A stretch of DNA of 56,188 bases from an uncultured Bacteroidales bacterium (GCA_944323245.1 CALURT010000017.1:1-56188), one strand, 5' to 3'; positions 42,068 through 53,123 are shown, counted from the stretch's first letter. Notes: generated by a model not told the origin, from the letters alone. Numbers and translations are program-made.

Positions 42068-43402
42068 TCAAAATTCAAGTTTTGGCAGACTTTCCAACGC
42101 ACGGCGTTTGCTCTCATCTATGGCGTGCACATACCGCTCCACATACTCCAGACCGCTATGCCCCAGCAGGTCGGCCACCACCTTGACATTTGCCCCGTTT
42201 TCCAGCAAGTTTGTAGCAAATGAGTGTCGGCCACAATGCCATGTTATATGCTTTTCTATCCCGGCCTTTTTGCACCAACGCCTCAACGACTTCAGGCACA
42301 TGGTATGGGACGGCAAAGAGAAAATCAAATCGCCGGGGCTTTTCCCCTGTTCCTCCGGCCTGCCGACAATGTGCAGCAACACTTCCTCCATTATCGGCAT
42401 TTCCACCACACTCCGGGAGCTGCGCCCCTTGGTCTTTGCCTGTTCAAACTTCAGTGTCCTGTTTTGGTAGTCAATGTTGGCAAACCTCAACTCTTTCACA
42501 TCGCACCACCTTACCCCGGTGTACAGGGTAAACAGGAACGCCCGGCGGATGTTGGGATTTTCTCCGTGCATGTGGGTGCGCTGCAGGGCCTTTATCTCGT
42601 CTGCACTCAAAATCTCCTTGGAAAAGCATTCGTTTCTCTTGCATACTACATCCTCGCACGGATTGACCGCCATATACCCGGCCTTTGCAACATTCCTCAC
42701 AATCTTCTTGAATCGCTCAAACGCCGTTGCCGCCCCGCTTCCCGTGCTGTGCTCCTGCAGGTATGACACGAACTCCCGCACCATTCCCTCCGTGAACTGC
42801 CGGGGGTTGAGGCGGAACAAATAGAACTCGTTGGGGTTTATCTCGTGCCGTCCATATACCCCGGCGTGCAGCTCCTCCCATTCATCCCGGATGCGCTCGC
42901 ATTCCCTGTCGGTCTTTGGCATTACACAGGCCGGATAACTTGCCCTCAAAAAGTCCTTGAAGCGGTTGAGGGCAAGCCGTATATTTCTGATGTCCTGCTT
43001 TGTGTAGGTTTCCACATAGGACTCAAAGCACGGCATAAGATTGTCGCTGCTTTTGGCAATGCTGTACCCCATTGTCCGGGTCAAAAACTCCTGCTCCCTC
43101 TCGTTCCTTATCTGCTGGGCCCGTGTCAGGGTGTTTTTGTTGTGTGCCCGTTCCTCCGCCGTCCTTGGCTTAGAATACAGGTACAGTTTCAGTTCCTCTT
43201 TCCTCCGGTTGTGCTTTATCTCAAACATCGGCTTGCCCGCCATTTTCCCGGAGGTGTAAAACATCTGGTTGCCCTGTCCGTCCCTTTTGGGCGTGCGGGT
43301 GCTGCTTATGTAATATTCAAGATACAGGGATTTTTTGCCGTCAGATATTGCCCTTTCCCTCAATTTGGGGTTATCTTTTGCCCTGTTAGGTGTACTACTC
43401 AT
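42068..43402 (-). CDS. int: tyrosine-type site-specific integrase
   Basis: 444-residue recombinase that should insert and excise the element at tRNA-Leu. A Bacteroidota-type N-terminal arm-binding region (about 20-110, SLYLEYYISS and QIRNEREQEFL) and a SAM-like core-binding domain (about 120-250) precede the catalytic domain. All six active-site positions are visible: Arg298 (TGVRWCD), Lys325 (AKTKGR), His389 and Arg392 (HCGRH), His415 (LGHSG) and Tyr424 (ERYVHA). The promoter -7 box TATCTTTG (complement of 43465-43472) lies about 60 bp upstream and the 35-bp repeat covers its -33 zone, so the integrase could be self-regulated. Confidence 0.93.
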   Translation of the reverse strand: MSSTPNRAKDNPKLRERAISDGKKSLYLEYYISSTRTPKRDGQGNQMFYTSGKMAGKPMFEIKHNRRKEELKLYLYSKPRTAEERAHNKNTLTRAQQIRNEREQEFLTRTMGYSIAKSSDNLMPCFESYVETYTKQDIRNIRLALNRFKDFLRASYPACVMPKTDRECERIRDEWEELHAGVYGRHEINPNEFYLFRLNPRQFTEGMVREFVSYLQEHSTGSGAATAFERFKKIVRNVAKAGYMAVNPCEDVVCKRNECFSKEILSADEIKALQRTHMHGENPNIRRAFLFTLYTGVRWCDVKELRFANIDYQNRTLKFEQAKTKGRSSRSVVEMPIMEEVLLHIVGRPEEQGKSPGDLIFSLPSHTMCLKSLRRWCKKAGIEKHITWHCGRHSFATNLLENGANVKVVADLLGHSGLEYVERYVHAIDESKRRALESLPKLEF

Positions 43403-43435
43403 AAAATTTTCTCTTTGCAGGCGGTTTTCAGTTCC

Positions 43436-43458
43436 TTTGTATTCCTTTGGTTTCCTTT
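43436..43458. repeat. 23-bp direct repeat, copy 1
   Basis: Identical to 43594-43616 (tttgtattcctttggttt plus ccttt). Both copies are preceded by a weaker shared ttgcaggc(c/g)gtttt stretch. One is in the integrase leader and one is just outside the core attachment repeat, so they may be binding sites. Confidence 0.75.
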
Positions 43459-43464
43459 GTTTTG

Positions 43465-43520
43465 CAAAGATATAAAACTTTTTGAGTTGAGGTGTACTAA
43501 AAGTGTACTATTTGCCAAAA
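43465..43520 (-). promoter_or_regulatory. integrase promoter overlapped by the right 35-bp repeat
   Basis: Minus-strand TATCTTTG (complement of 43465-43472) is a -7 match. The expected -33 position falls in the 35-bp repeat at 43486-43520, whose two gtgtact boxes (43492 and 43503) are one helical turn apart. I find no TTTG -33, which suggests activation or repression through this repeat. Confidence 0.6.
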
Positions 43521-43593
43521 CATAGGAAAAAATGGGAACTCAAAAGAAAGTCACTATATTTGCAAAGTGCCTCTGAAGGGCTTGCAGGCCGTT

Positions 43594-43616
43594 TTTGTAT
43601 TCCTTTGGTTTCCTTT
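43594..43616. repeat. 23-bp direct repeat, copy 2
   Basis: Second copy of the sequence at 43436-43458, 158 bp away, and 17 bp before the right attachment core. Confidence 0.75.
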
Positions 43617-43633
43617 CAAAGACGGGGTTTGTG

Positions 43634-43681
43634 CCCTTCGCCCGCACAAAAAATCCCTGTCAATCGAGTTGGCAGGGATTT
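43634..43681. other. attR: right attachment core and original tRNA terminator
   Basis: The 33-bp core (43634-43666) repeats the last 13 nt of tRNA-Leu and the following 20 bp. It continues into chromosomal sequence as a hairpin aaatccctgtcaa (43651-43663) / ttggcagggattt (43669-43681) with a T-run, most likely the native terminator of tRNA-Leu. The tRNA fragment here is not a functional gene. Confidence 0.88.
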
Positions 43682-43703
43682 TTGTATAGAGGCTTTCAGA
43701 TTT

Positions 43704-44834
43704 TCAGATTTTGATGAAAATCTTTTTCCGGTAGAGGATGACGGCCACGAGAATGTGCACAGCCACGAACAGCAGGGCATACAGCAGGGAAGTGAATTCG
43801 TTGTGGTTGAAGGCCGCCCGTACACCCGGACATATAAGATTTATTGTCTTTCCGAGGATGCCCGACAGCGCATAGATGAACAGCGGATTCATCCCGCAGG
43901 CCTTGAACACCGTGAACGGCTTTTCCACGCCCTTATAGTCTATTACATACATCAGCAGCGCAAGCATCGCCATGGCCCAGCCCGAAGCATAGAGCATGTA
44001 GGAAGTGGTCCAAAGCGGTTTGCTGACAGGAATCCACAGCCCGATGAAGAGCCCTCCGACGATACACAGCACGGCAGCCGTATAAATCAGCGTTATGGTG
44101 TCCGTAATCCGGACATTGCCGTCGTCCGGACGGGATTTTCTGACAAGCAGGCCGACAAGATAGCCCACGAGCACCGAGCATGCGCCGGAAAGGCATCCGA
44201 GGATGCCTTCTGGGTCAAATGCTATGGCATTTCCGTTGCTGTCGCTATATCCATGATAAAGATGGCTTTCCCCGAGGACCGCCAAATCGACGAGTCTCGG
44301 CACATTTCCTTCCGCGCTGAATGCGTTTTCGCTCCCGTTCACATACATTAGCCCGGTATAGAGCACGGACAGGAGCACAATGGCCCAGATTATCTTCCGG
44401 GGTTTCCGCAGCCACAGGGCGATGAATGCCGCAATCACATAACTGACCGCAATCCTCTGGAGCACATTGAAGATGCGCAGATTCTCCAGCCATACTCCAT
44501 AGTTCTGCCCCAGTGTCATTTCAGGGTCGCCGCCGACAGGGAAGAACGGAAAGGCATTCAGAAGGAATCCCGTAAGGAATATGAGAATGCCCCTTCTGAT
44601 GATTTTCCACGACGCCTGCCGGTTTATCCCGTCGAACTTTGCAAAGGAAAACGCCATCGCTGCTCCCGTGCAGAAGAGGAAGAACGGGAACACGAGGTCG
44701 GTCGGGGTGCATCCTGTCCATGCTGCATGTCTCAACGGAGGATAGACGTATTTCCATGTCCCGGGATTGTTGACAAGTATCATGAATGCCACGGTCAGTC
44801 CGCGCAGCACGTCGAGTGAAAGGTATCGCTTCAT
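43704..44834 (-). CDS. DUF5009/heparan-alpha-glucosaminide acetyltransferase-like membrane protein
   Basis: 376-residue inner-membrane protein with about ten hydrophobic segments. The start MKRYLSLDVLRGLTVAFMILVNN is the typical opening of this family, with SLDxLRG and the conserved NNPG. Further signature stretches are HAAWTGCTPTDLVFPFFLFCTG and GMNPLFIYALSG. Relatives (HGSNAT, NagX-like) move acetyl groups across the membrane to sugar amino groups, so it may modify peptidoglycan or glycan fragments; not proven here. The frame extends to 45056 but that overlaps rpoC. Presumed original right neighbour of tRNA-Leu, before the element inserted. Confidence 0.85.
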   Translation of the reverse strand: MKRYLSLDVLRGLTVAFMILVNNPGTWKYVYPPLRHAAWTGCTPTDLVFPFFLFCTGAAMAFSFAKFDGINRQASWKIIRRGILIFLTGFLLNAFPFFPVGGDPEMTLGQNYGVWLENLRIFNVLQRIAVSYVIAAFIALWLRKPRKIIWAIVLLSVLYTGLMYVNGSENAFSAEGNVPRLVDLAVLGESHLYHGYSDSNGNAIAFDPEGILGCLSGACSVLVGYLVGLLVRKSRPDDGNVRITDTITLIYTAAVLCIVGGLFIGLWIPVSKPLWTTSYMLYASGWAMAMLALLMYVIDYKGVEKPFTVFKACGMNPLFIYALSGILGKTINLICPGVRAAFNHNEFTSLLYALLFVAVHILVAVILYRKKIFIKI

Positions 44835-44863
44835 TGTATCTAAAAATTTTTGAAAAAACGTCA

Positions 44864-44897
44864 AAAGGGAGGAAAACGACGTTGTTTCCCTCCCTTT
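44864..44897 (-). terminator. intrinsic terminator of the rpoBC operon
   Basis: aaagggagg (44864-44872) pairs with cctcccttt (44889-44897), and an inner aaac/gttt extends the stem. On the minus strand it is followed by the T-rich tail from tcaaaa at 44861-44866 onward (ttttgacgtttttt). It ends rpoC about 22 bp after its stop. Confidence 0.8.
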
Positions 44898-44919
44898 ACA
44901 TGAGTATACGATGAGTGGC

Positions 44920-47900
44920 CTAAAGGTCTCCCATCGCTTTCTGGTATTCTTCCATAGGAGCCACAAGGATTTCCTGGAACTCTTTCTGTCCGGTACCGGC
45001 AGGTATCGCATGTCCGCAGATGACATTTTCCTTAAGACCTTCGAGAGTGTCGACACGGCCTCTGATAGCGGCTTCGCTGAGCACTTTCGTGGTCTCCTGG
45101 AATGAAGCGGCCGAAATGAAGCTGTTCGTCTTCAGCGCAGCCCTTGTGATACCCTGAAGCACCTGGCTTGCGGTTGCAGGCTTTGCTTCCCTGAGTACCA
45201 TCATCTTCAGACCCTGTCTTTCGAGCGATGCGTTTTCGCTTCTCATTTCCCTTGCAGAGATTATCTCTCCTTCGGAATGTTTCTGCGAATCGCCTGCATC
45301 GAGTATGATGAACTTACCGTAGATCGAGTCGTTGGTATCCATAAACTGCCACTTGTCCACGAGTTCTTCCGGAAGGAAGTCCGTGTCGCCTGGGTCGTTT
45401 ATCTGGACCTTTCTCATCATCTGGCGGACGATGATTTCGAAGTGCTTGTCGTTGATTTTCACACCTTGCAGGCGGTACACTTCCTGAATCTCGTTCACGA
45501 TGTATTCCTGAACCTTGATCGGTCCGAGGATATTGAGAATATCGGTAGGGGAGACTGCTCCGTCGGAAAGCCTCATTCCGGCCTTCACGTAGTCGTTCTC
45601 CTGTACAAGAATCTGTTTGGTAAGAGGCACGAGGTAACGTTTCTCCTGACCTGACTTGTTCTTGATGATGATTTCCCTGTTTCCTCTCTTGATCTTGCCC
45701 ATGATGACTTCTCCGTTGATTTCCGATACGATGGCCGGGTTGGACGGGTTGCGGGCTTCGAAGAGCTCGGTCACACGAGGCAGACCTCCGGTAATATCGC
45801 TTGACTTACCGATTGCACGAGGTATCTTGATGATGATGTCTCCGACTTTGAGGTCATCTCCGTCATTTACCATGACATGGGCGCCGACAGGCAGGTTGTA
45901 CTGCTTCTTGCTTTCGCCGTTTTCGTCGATGATGTTGATAGTAGGGTTTTTCGACTTGTCACGTGATTCGATGATGACCTTGTCTCTGTTCAGAGAGTAT
46001 TCGTCTGCCATTTCCTCACGGTATGTCACACCGTCTATCATGCTGTCGAAACGTGCCTTACCGGCGGCTTCGATAATGGTGATTGCGTTGTATGCATCCC
46101 ATTCGCAGATGAGGTCGCCTTTCTTGACTTTCTCGCCGTCCTTCTTGTAAAGGATGGAGCCGTAAGGTACGTCATACTGCGAATATGTGATACCGGTGTT
46201 GTCGTCGATGATGCGGACCTCTGTAGTACGGCTGACAACGACGTCCTGTACCGTACCATCGTCCGTAATCCGCTGTATTGTCCTGAGTTCCTCGTATTCG
46301 AGCTTACCTTCGTACTTCGAAGTGATGGAACTTTCGGATGCCGTGCTTGATGCAGTACCTCCGACGTGGAATGTACGGAGTGTAAGCTGTGTACCCGGCT
46401 CTCCGATGGACTGGGCGGCGATGACACCGACCACTTCTCCCTTCTCGACCATCCTGCCTGATGCAAGGTTGCGTCCGTAGCATTTTGCGCAGACACCCTT
46501 GCGGGATTCGCAGGTAAGTACGGAACGGATTTCCACCTGCTCGATCGGAAGAGACTCTATCTTCGCAGCGATTTCTTCGGTGATCTCCTCACCTGCAGGA
46601 AGTATGAGTTCTCCTGTGAGCGGATTGAATATGTCGTGTACGGATGTCCTTCCGAGGATTCTTTCTCCGAGGGATTCCACGATTTCGTCCTTGCTCTTGA
46701 TGGCCGTGGCAATCAGACCGCGCAGCGTACCGCAGTCTTCCTCGTTGATGATGACGTCATGCGATACGTCCACGAGACGACGTGTAAGGTAACCTGCATC
46801 GGCGGTTTTCAGGGCGGTATCGGCAAGACCCTTTCTTGCACCGTGGGTCGAAATGAAGTATTCGAGCACGGACATTCCTTCCTTCAGGTTGGAAATGATA
46901 GGGTTTTCGATGATTTCCGCTCCCTGTGCACCGGATTTCTGAGGTTTTGCCATAAGTCCGCGCATTCCGCAGAGCTGCTTGATCTGCTGTGTGGAACCAC
47001 GGGCTCCGGAATCCAGCATCATGTACACAGGATTGAATCCCTGCTGGTCGCTCGAAATCTGTTTCTCCACGATTCCTGTGATCTTGTTGTCGATGGAGGT
47101 CCAGAGGTCGATGACCTTGTTGTAACGTTCGTTGTTGGTAATGAAACCCATGGAGAAGTTGTTCTTGATTTCTTCCACGGTCTTGTAACCGTTTTCAATC
47201 AGGGATTTCTTCTCTTCAGGTATGATTACGTCTCCGAGGTTGAACGAAAGGCCTCCCTTGAATGCCATTGCATATCCCAAGTTCTTGATATCGTCAAGGA
47301 ACTGGGCGGTACGTGCTATACCGGCATTCTTGATGACGACGGAAATGATCTTTCTGAGGGATTTCTTTCCGAGCACTTCGTTGATGTAAGGGACTTCTGC
47401 CGGAACGAGCTGGTTCACGATGATACGGCCCGGAGTGGTATTGACCATTACGGTACCTTCTTCAGGGTGCTGCTTGTCCTTCGGAAGCCTTACATTGATG
47501 GATGCATGTATGTCTATGGCCTTTTCATTGAGTGCGATAATGACTTCTTCCGGTCCGTAGAAGTTCATTCCTTCTCCCTTGGCGCCCGGTCTCGGCTTGG
47601 AAATATAGTAAAGACCGAGGACCATGTCCTGCGACGGCACCGTGATAGGTGTACCGTTGGCCGGGTTCAGGATGTTGTGCGAACCGAGCATGAGAAGCTG
47701 GGCCTCAAGGATGGCGGCGTTGCCGAGCGGAAGGTGTACGGCCATCTGGTCTCCGTCGAAGTCGGCGTTGAATGCCGTACATGCGAGCGGGTGGAGTTGG
47801 ATAGCCTTTCCTTCTATCATTTTCGGCTGGAAAGCCTGGATACCGAGTCTGTGAAGAGTAGGCGCACGGTTCAGAAGTACCGGATGTCCCTTCATCACGT

Positions 47901-49167
47901 TTTCGAGGATATCCCATACCACAGGGTCTTTCCTGTCTACGATTTTCTTGGCTGACTTGACGGTCTTTACAATTCCCCTTTCAATCAGTTTTCTGATAAT
48001 GAACGGTTTGTAAAGTTCGGCGGCCATGAATTTCGGAAGACCGCATTCATGCATTCTGAGTTCCGGACCTACGACGATGACTGAACGGGCGGAGTAGTCC
48101 ACACGTTTTCCGAGAAGGTTCTGACGGAAACGGCCCTGTTTTCCTTTCAGGCTGTCGGAGAGGGATTTGAGTGCACGGTTGGCCTCGCTCTTGACTGCAT
48201 TCGACTTTTTGGAATTGTCGAACAGGGAGTCAACAGCTTCCTGAAGCATACGTTTCTCGTTTCTGAGGATGACTTCCGGAGCCTTGATTTCGATGAGCCT
48301 TTTGAGACGGTTGTTCCTGATGATGACACGTCTGTAGAGGTCATTGAGGTCCGAAGTCGCAAAACGTCCTCCGTCAAGCGGAACAAGCGGACGCAGATCC
48401 GGCGGAATCACAGGAATGTTCTTGAGTATCATCCATTCCGGCTTGTTGACTCCTTTGGACTCCTGGAACCATTTTACGATGCTGAGCCTTTTGAGGGCTT
48501 CGGCCTTTCTCTGCTGCGAGGTTTCCTTCAGCATGCGCTGGCGCAATTCCTTGGCGAGAGCATCCACATCGATTTCCTTGAGCAGCTCGTAAATGGCTTC
48601 GGCTCCCATTCCAGCCCTGAATTTGTCAGGATCGTCATTCGGGAGATTGCCGTTTTCCGGAAGGCTGTCGATGATGTCGAGATATTCTTCTTCGGAAAGA
48701 AGCTCGAGTTTCTCCTTGCCGGTAGTACCCGGGTTGATGACTATGTATTTCTCATAGTAGATGACAGCCTCGAGTTTTTTCGATGCGATGCCGAGAAGGG
48801 CGGCGATTTTGTTCGGAGCCGATTTGAAGTACCAGATATGTGCTACCGGAACGGTGAGTTCGATATGTCCCATCCTTTCCCTGCGCACCTTTTTCTCCGT
48901 GACTTCCACGCCGCAACGGTCGCATACTATGCCGCGATATCTTATTCTCTTGTATTTGCCGCAATGACATTCGTAATCCTTGGTAGGACCGAAAATCTTT
49001 TCGCAGAACAGACCATCCCTTTCAGGCTTGTATGTCCTGTAATTGACGGTTTCAGGCTTCAGTACTTCTCCTGAAGATCTCGCCTGAATATCCTCAGGCG
49101 AGGCCAATGAGATGCTGATTCTTTCGAAATTGCTTTTAACCTTGTTTTCTTTATTAAAAGTCGGCAT
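44920..49167 (-). CDS. rpoC: DNA-directed RNA polymerase subunit beta'
   Basis: Catalytic largest subunit, 1415 residues. The N-terminal zinc-ribbon ([20 protein letters not shown]), the absolutely conserved active-site loop NADFDGD with three Asp that bind Mg, the bridge-helix/trigger-loop region with [18 protein letters not shown], and the second cysteine cluster ([13 protein letters not shown]) are all intact. It starts 27 bp after rpoB in the same operon and ends at the terminator at 44864. Normal for Bacteroidota; the shadow frames on the other strand are ignored. Confidence 0.98.
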   Translation of the reverse strand: MPTFNKENKVKSNFERISISLASPEDIQARSSGEVLKPETVNYRTYKPERDGLFCEKIFGPTKDYECHCGKYKRIRYRGIVCDRCGVEVTEKKVRRERMGHIELTVPVAHIWYFKSAPNKIAALLGIASKKLEAVIYYEKYIVINPGTTGKEKLELLSEEEYLDIIDSLPENGNLPNDDPDKFRAGMGAEAIYELLKEIDVDALAKELRQRMLKETSQQRKAEALKRLSIVKWFQESKGVNKPEWMILKNIPVIPPDLRPLVPLDGGRFATSDLNDLYRRVIIRNNRLKRLIEIKAPEVILRNEKRMLQEAVDSLFDNSKKSNAVKSEANRALKSLSDSLKGKQGRFRQNLLGKRVDYSARSVIVVGPELRMHECGLPKFMAAELYKPFIIRKLIERGIVKTVKSAKKIVDRKDPVVWDILENVMKGHPVLLNRAPTLHRLGIQAFQPKMIEGKAIQLHPLACTAFNADFDGDQMAVHLPLGNAAILEAQLLMLGSHNILNPANGTPITVPSQDMVLGLYYISKPRPGAKGEGMNFYGPEEVIIALNEKAIDIHASINVRLPKDKQHPEEGTVMVNTTPGRIIVNQLVPAEVPYINEVLGKKSLRKIISVVIKNAGIARTAQFLDDIKNLGYAMAFKGGLSFNLGDVIIPEEKKSLIENGYKTVEEIKNNFSMGFITNNERYNKVIDLWTSIDNKITGIVEKQISSDQQGFNPVYMMLDSGARGSTQQIKQLCGMRGLMAKPQKSGAQGAEIIENPIISNLKEGMSVLEYFISTHGARKGLADTALKTADAGYLTRRLVDVSHDVIINEEDCGTLRGLIATAIKSKDEIVESLGERILGRTSVHDIFNPLTGELILPAGEEITEEIAAKIESLPIEQVEIRSVLTCESRKGVCAKCYGRNLASGRMVEKGEVVGVIAAQSIGEPGTQLTLRTFHVGGTASSTASESSITSKYEGKLEYEELRTIQRITDDGTVQDVVVSRTTEVRIIDDNTGITYSQYDVPYGSILYKKDGEKVKKGDLICEWDAYNAITIIEAAGKARFDSMIDGVTYREEMADEYSLNRDKVIIESRDKSKNPTINIIDENGESKKQYNLPVGAHVMVNDGDDLKVGDIIIKIPRAIGKSSDITGGLPRVTELFEARNPSNPAIVSEINGEVIMGKIKRGNREIIIKNKSGQEKRYLVPLTKQILVQENDYVKAGMRLSDGAVSPTDILNILGPIKVQEYIVNEIQEVYRLQGVKINDKHFEIIVRQMMRKVQINDPGDTDFLPEELVDKWQFMDTNDSIYGKFIILDAGDSQKHSEGEIISAREMRSENASLERQGLKMMVLREAKPATASQVLQGITRAALKTNSFISAASFQETTKVLSEAAIRGRVDTLEGLKENVICGHAIPAGTGQKEFQEILVAPMEEYQKAMGDL

Positions 49168-49194
49168 ATTTCTAAAATTTCATTTGTCCGTTAA

Positions 49195-52100
49195 TTAATC
49201 CAATGTGACTTTCAGTCCGAGTCCTCTCAATTCATGCAGCAGCACGTTGAGGGATTCAGGAATACCCGGAGTCGGCATGAGGTCGCCCTTGACGATGGCC
49301 TCGTATGCTTTGGACCTTCCTGTGACGTCGTCGGATTTGACCGTAAGAATTTCCTGAAGGACGTTTGCCGCACCGAATGCCTCGAGTGCCCAAACCTCCA
49401 TTTCTCCGAACCTCTGACCTCCGAACTGAGCCTTACCTCCAAGAGGCTGCTGGGTAATGAGGGAGTAAGGACCGATGGATCTTGCGTGCATCTTGTCATC
49501 GACCATGTGGCCGAGCTTGATCATGTAGATGACTCCGACAGTAGCCGGCTGGTCGAACCAGTCGCCTGTGCCTCCGTCTCTCAGGTATGTCTTTCCGAAT
49601 CTCGGCAGACCTGCCTTGTCGGTGTACCGGCAGATGTCCTCAAGGCTTGCACCGTCGAAAATAGGGGTGCTGAATTTGAGTCCGAGTTCTTCTCCGGCCC
49701 ATCCGAGTACGGTCTCGTATATCTGTCCGAGGTTCATACGTGAAGGCACACCGAGAGGATTCAGTACGATATCCACAGGGGTTCCGTCCTCAAGGAACGG
49801 CATGTCCTCGTCCCTTACGACCTTGGCCACGATACCTTTGTTTCCGTGGCGTCCTGCCATCTTGTCGCCGACCGTGATCTTCCTTTTTTTGGCCACATAT
49901 ACCTTGGCAAGCTGCATTACTCCGTTCTGGAGTTCGTCACCGACCTTTATCTTGTCAATGACTCTCTTGTGCCTTGCAGCTTCTTCCTTGTAGGCTATGC
50001 AGTAGTTGTTGATAAGATCCTTGATCAGGGCATTGCTGTTCTTGTCGGAAGTCCATTTGCTCGAATCGATGTTCTCATAATTGATGTTTCTCAGATCGGC
50101 GGCCGTAATGTCCTTGCCTTTTGCAATGACTTCTGTACCGTCAATCTCGAATATTCCGGCGCTCTTCTTGCCGTTTACGAGAACCGAGAGCTTGTCAATA
50201 AACTTGCTGCGCAATGCCTCGGCCTTGCGGTTGAATTCTTCTTCGGCGATTTCGATCTTCGCTTTCTGGTCCGCTTTCGCTCCCTTGCGGTTGATTTCCT
50301 TTCCGACTTTGGAGTAGAGGGCCGTACCGATTACCGTACCGCTCAATGACGGCGTGGCTTTCAGCGAAGCATCCTTGACATCTCCGGCTTTGTCTCCGAA
50401 AATCGCTCTCAGGAGTTTTTCTTCCGGTGACGGGTCACTTTCTCCTTTCGGAGTAATCTTTCCTATCATGATGTCACCCGGTTCGATGTGGGCACCGACG
50501 CGGATTATACCGTTCTCGTCGAGGTTTCTCGTGGCATCTTCGCTGACGTTAGGAATATCCGATGTCAGTTCTTCCATTCCGCGCTTGGTGTCACGGACCT
50601 CTGAAATGTATTCGTCCACATGTACCGAAGTCAGGATATCCCAGCGGATCATCCTTTCAGACAGCACGATGGCATCCTCGTAGTTGTAACCTTTCCAAGG
50701 CATGAACGCCACCTTGAGGTTCCTTCCGAGTGCCAGTTCGCCGTTCTGCGTGGCGTAGCCTTCGGTGATGATCTGTCCCTTGACAATCCTGTCGCCTTTT
50801 CTGACGATAGGTTTCAGCAGAATTGTCGTGCTCTGGTTCGTCCTTCTGTATATAGGAAGTTTGTAGACTGTAATGTCAGGCGAGAAGCTGACGAATTTTT
50901 CGTCGTCTGTCCTTTCGTATCTGACATGTATTTCCCTTGCGTCCACATAGACGACTTCTCCGTCTCTTTCGGCAATGATCTGGGTGCGTGAATCAAGGCA
51001 GACCCTTTCTTCAAGTCCGGTACCTACGATAGGGGATTCCGGATTGAGAAGCGGAACGGCCTGACGCATCATGTTCGCTCCCATCAATGCACGGTGAGCG
51101 TCGTCGTGCTCGAGGAACGGAATCAGTGAGGCTGCAACTGATGCAATCTGGTTCGGAGCCACGTCCATCAGTTCCACCTCTTCCTTCGTAACGACAGGGA
51201 AGTCGGCGCCGTAGCGGCACTGTATCCTTTCATCCATGATGTTGCCCTCGTCATCCATCTTGACGTTTGCGAGGGATACCATCTTGTCTTCCTCATCCTC
51301 GGCGCTCATGTAAACCCATCCTTTCGGGCTCAGGTCCACTTTTCCGTTTTCCACCTTGCGGTACGGAGTCTCTATGAAACCGAGGTCGTTGATTCTCGCA
51401 TAGACGCAGAGCGACGAAATAAGTCCGATGTTAGGACCTTCCGGCGTTTCGATAGGGCAGAGACGGCCGTAATGGGTGTAGTGTACGTCCCTGACTTCGA
51501 ATCCGGCCCTGTCTCTTGAAAGACCTCCCGGTCCGAGTGCGGAAAGACGGCGTTTGTGCGTCATTTCCGAAAGAGGGTTCGTCTGGTCCATGAACTGAGA
51601 CAGCTGGCTCGTGCCGAAGAATGAATTTATGACCGAAGACAGCGTCTTGGCATTGATCAGGTCGGTAGGGGCAAACTGCTCGCTGTCCCTGACATTCATC
51701 CTTTCACGGATAGTCCTTGCCATTCTCGAGAGGCCTACGCTGAACTGGTTGGCAAGCTGCTCGCCTACAGTCCTGATACGCCTGTTGCTCAAGTGGTCGA
51801 TATCGTCTACCGTAGCTTTCGAGTTGATGAGCTGGATGAGATACTTTATGATCTCGATTATGTCCGTATTCGTGAGAACGCGGGTATCTTCCGGAATCGT
51901 CAGACTCAGTTTCTGGTTCAGACGGTAACGGCCCACGTCTCCGAGGTCATATCTCTTTTCGGAAAAGAAAAGCTTGTCTATAACATCCCTTGCAGTGGCC
52001 TCATCAGGCGGTTCCGAATTGCGCAGCTGCTTGTAGATGTAGTTGATGGCTTCCGTTTCCGTATTGGTCGGGTCTTTCTGCAGAGTGTTGTAGATGATGG

Positions 52101-53016
52101 CGTATTCATTTACGTTCGTCTCTTCCTTCTGGAGAAGGATGGTCTTGACGTCGGTCTCTGCAAGTTTTTCTATGGTGTCTTCGCCGAGGATTTCCCCTCT
52201 CTCGACGATCGGAACTGTTCTTTCCACCGGGATAACTTCTCCCGTATCCTCATCCACGAAGTCCTCGAACCATGTTTTCAATACTTTGGCTGCGAGTTTT
52301 CTTCCTTCGTTCTTCTTGAGGTTTTCCTTCGTGACTTCTATCTCGTCGGCAAGGCCGAAAATGTCGATGATATCCTTGTCACTGTTGAATCCTATCGCTC
52401 TGAGCAGTGTAGTTACCGGTAATTTCTTCTTACGGTCGATATATGCGTACATGACGTTGTTGATGTCCGTCGCAAATTCGATCCATGATCCCTTGAACGG
52501 TATGATTCTGGCCGAATATAGTTTGGTGCCGTTTGCATGCAGGCTCTGGCCGAAGAATACACCCGGGGACCTGTGCAGCTGGGATACTATGATTCTCTCG
52601 GAACCGTTGATGACGAATGTACCTCCCGGCGTCATGTAAGGGATGTTGCCGAGATATACGTCCTGGATTTTCGTATCGAAATCCTCATGCTCCGGGTCGC
52701 TGCAGGAAAGGCGGAGTTTGGCCTTCAGAGGCACATTGTATGTCAGACCCCTTTCGAGACACTCGTCTATCGAATACTGGGGAGGATCGATGAAATAGTC
52801 GATGAACTCCAGTTTGTAGTTGTTGCGTGTGTCTTCAATGGGGAATACCTCCTGAAATACCTGGTACAGGCCTTCATTGCGCCTGTTTTCCGGAGTGGTA
52901 TCGAGCTGGAAGAAATCCCTGAAGGATTTCAACTGCACTTCGAGAAGGTCCGGATACTCCAGAAGGATTTTAGAAGATGCGAATGAAATTCGTTGTTGTT
53001 TAGTATTTTGTGACAT
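49195..53016 (-). CDS. rpoB: DNA-directed RNA polymerase subunit beta
   Basis: 1273 residues from [15 protein letters not shown]. The frame is open to 53109, but the extra codons read through the hairpins of the rplL-rpoB gap, so I start at 53016. The rifampicin pocket reads [18 protein letters not shown] then [13 protein letters not shown]: the positions equivalent to E. coli Asp516, His526 and Ser531 are the sensitive-type residues. The active-site [10 protein letters not shown] and the C-terminal [20 protein letters not shown] are present. Confidence 0.98.
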   Translation of the reverse strand: MSQNTKQQRISFASSKILLEYPDLLEVQLKSFRDFFQLDTTPENRRNEGLYQVFQEVFPIEDTRNNYKLEFIDYFIDPPQYSIDECLERGLTYNVPLKAKLRLSCSDPEHEDFDTKIQDVYLGNIPYMTPGGTFVINGSERIIVSQLHRSPGVFFGQSLHANGTKLYSARIIPFKGSWIEFATDINNVMYAYIDRKKKLPVTTLLRAIGFNSDKDIIDIFGLADEIEVTKENLKKNEGRKLAAKVLKTWFEDFVDEDTGEVIPVERTVPIVERGEILGEDTIEKLAETDVKTILLQKEETNVNEYAIIYNTLQKDPTNTETEAINYIYKQLRNSEPPDEATARDVIDKLFFSEKRYDLGDVGRYRLNQKLSLTIPEDTRVLTNTDIIEIIKYLIQLINSKATVDDIDHLSNRRIRTVGEQLANQFSVGLSRMARTIRERMNVRDSEQFAPTDLINAKTLSSVINSFFGTSQLSQFMDQTNPLSEMTHKRRLSALGPGGLSRDRAGFEVRDVHYTHYGRLCPIETPEGPNIGLISSLCVYARINDLGFIETPYRKVENGKVDLSPKGWVYMSAEDEEDKMVSLANVKMDDEGNIMDERIQCRYGADFPVVTKEEVELMDVAPNQIASVAASLIPFLEHDDAHRALMGANMMRQAVPLLNPESPIVGTGLEERVCLDSRTQIIAERDGEVVYVDAREIHVRYERTDDEKFVSFSPDITVYKLPIYRRTNQSTTILLKPIVRKGDRIVKGQIITEGYATQNGELALGRNLKVAFMPWKGYNYEDAIVLSERMIRWDILTSVHVDEYISEVRDTKRGMEELTSDIPNVSEDATRNLDENGIIRVGAHIEPGDIMIGKITPKGESDPSPEEKLLRAIFGDKAGDVKDASLKATPSLSGTVIGTALYSKVGKEINRKGAKADQKAKIEIAEEEFNRKAEALRSKFIDKLSVLVNGKKSAGIFEIDGTEVIAKGKDITAADLRNINYENIDSSKWTSDKNSNALIKDLINNYCIAYKEEAARHKRVIDKIKVGDELQNGVMQLAKVYVAKKRKITVGDKMAGRHGNKGIVAKVVRDEDMPFLEDGTPVDIVLNPLGVPSRMNLGQIYETVLGWAGEELGLKFSTPIFDGASLEDICRYTDKAGLPRFGKTYLRDGGTGDWFDQPATVGVIYMIKLGHMVDDKMHARSIGPYSLITQQPLGGKAQFGGQRFGEMEVWALEAFGAANVLQEILTVKSDDVTGRSKAYEAIVKGDLMPTPGIPESLNVLLHELRGLGLKVTLD

Positions 53017-53050
53017 CTTACTGCCTTTAGTATCTGAGAAAAACTTAAAT

Positions 53051-53092
53051 ACGACAAAAAGGTTTAGGGTCTTTGTCGTAGGCCCTAAACCT
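53051..53092 (-). promoter_or_regulatory. interleaved stems in the rplL-rpoB gap (attenuator-like)
   Basis: Stem 1: aggtttaggg (53060-53069) and ccctaaacct (53083-53092), a perfect 10-bp pair; in the transcript it is followed by UUUUU, as in a terminator. Stem 2: acgacaaa (53051-53058) and tttgtcgt (53072-53079), a perfect 8-bp pair. One arm of stem 2 is in the loop of stem 1 and the other lies in its U-tract, so the two exclude each other or would form a strained pseudoknot. Confidence 0.75.
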
Positions 53093-53123
53093 GAGTTTGT
53101 TTCCCACAAGGGGCGGAGTGAAG

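Larger units (their letters stand above)
37085..43666. mobile_element. integrated mobile element in tRNA-Leu (about 6.6 kb)
   Basis: Bounded by exact 33-bp direct repeats, the left one overlapping tRNA-Leu. Contents, all minus strand: tyrosine integrase, 329-aa unknown protein, HTH protein, 160-aa unknown, gene II/X-type replication protein, hairpin-rich gap, GGRxKGTPN protein, doubled-9-mer repeat array, two small proteins. A second 35-bp direct repeat lies inside both ends (37143-37177 and 43486-43520). No relaxase, type IV secretion, Zot, capsid, terminase or resistance gene is present, so autonomous conjugation is unlikely. It could replicate as a rolling circle after excision, be mobilised by another element, or be a phage satellite. 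prmA-tRNA-Leu and the DUF5009-like gene were presumably adjacent before insertion. Confidence 0.9.

Noticed and set aside
37098..43633. Conjugative transposon or complete prophage
   Set aside because: I looked for relaxase, TraG/VirB, Zot, portal, terminase and tail motifs on both strands and saw none.
43634..43646. tRNA-like sequence at the right end of the element
   Set aside because: Only the last 13 nt of tRNA-Leu are present; it is the attachment repeat, not a gene.
44835..45056. N-terminal extension of the DUF5009-like protein
   Set aside because: It would overlap the rpoC terminator and the 3' end of rpoC; the family starts at MKRYLSLD.
46636..47955. 439-codon open frame on the plus strand
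   Set aside because: Antisense to rpoC; no recognisable motif, while rpoC on the other strand is certain.
53017..53109. N-terminal extension of rpoB
   Set aside because: The extra codons read through the interleaved hairpins and are unlike RpoB; MSQNTKQQ at 53016 is the natural start.
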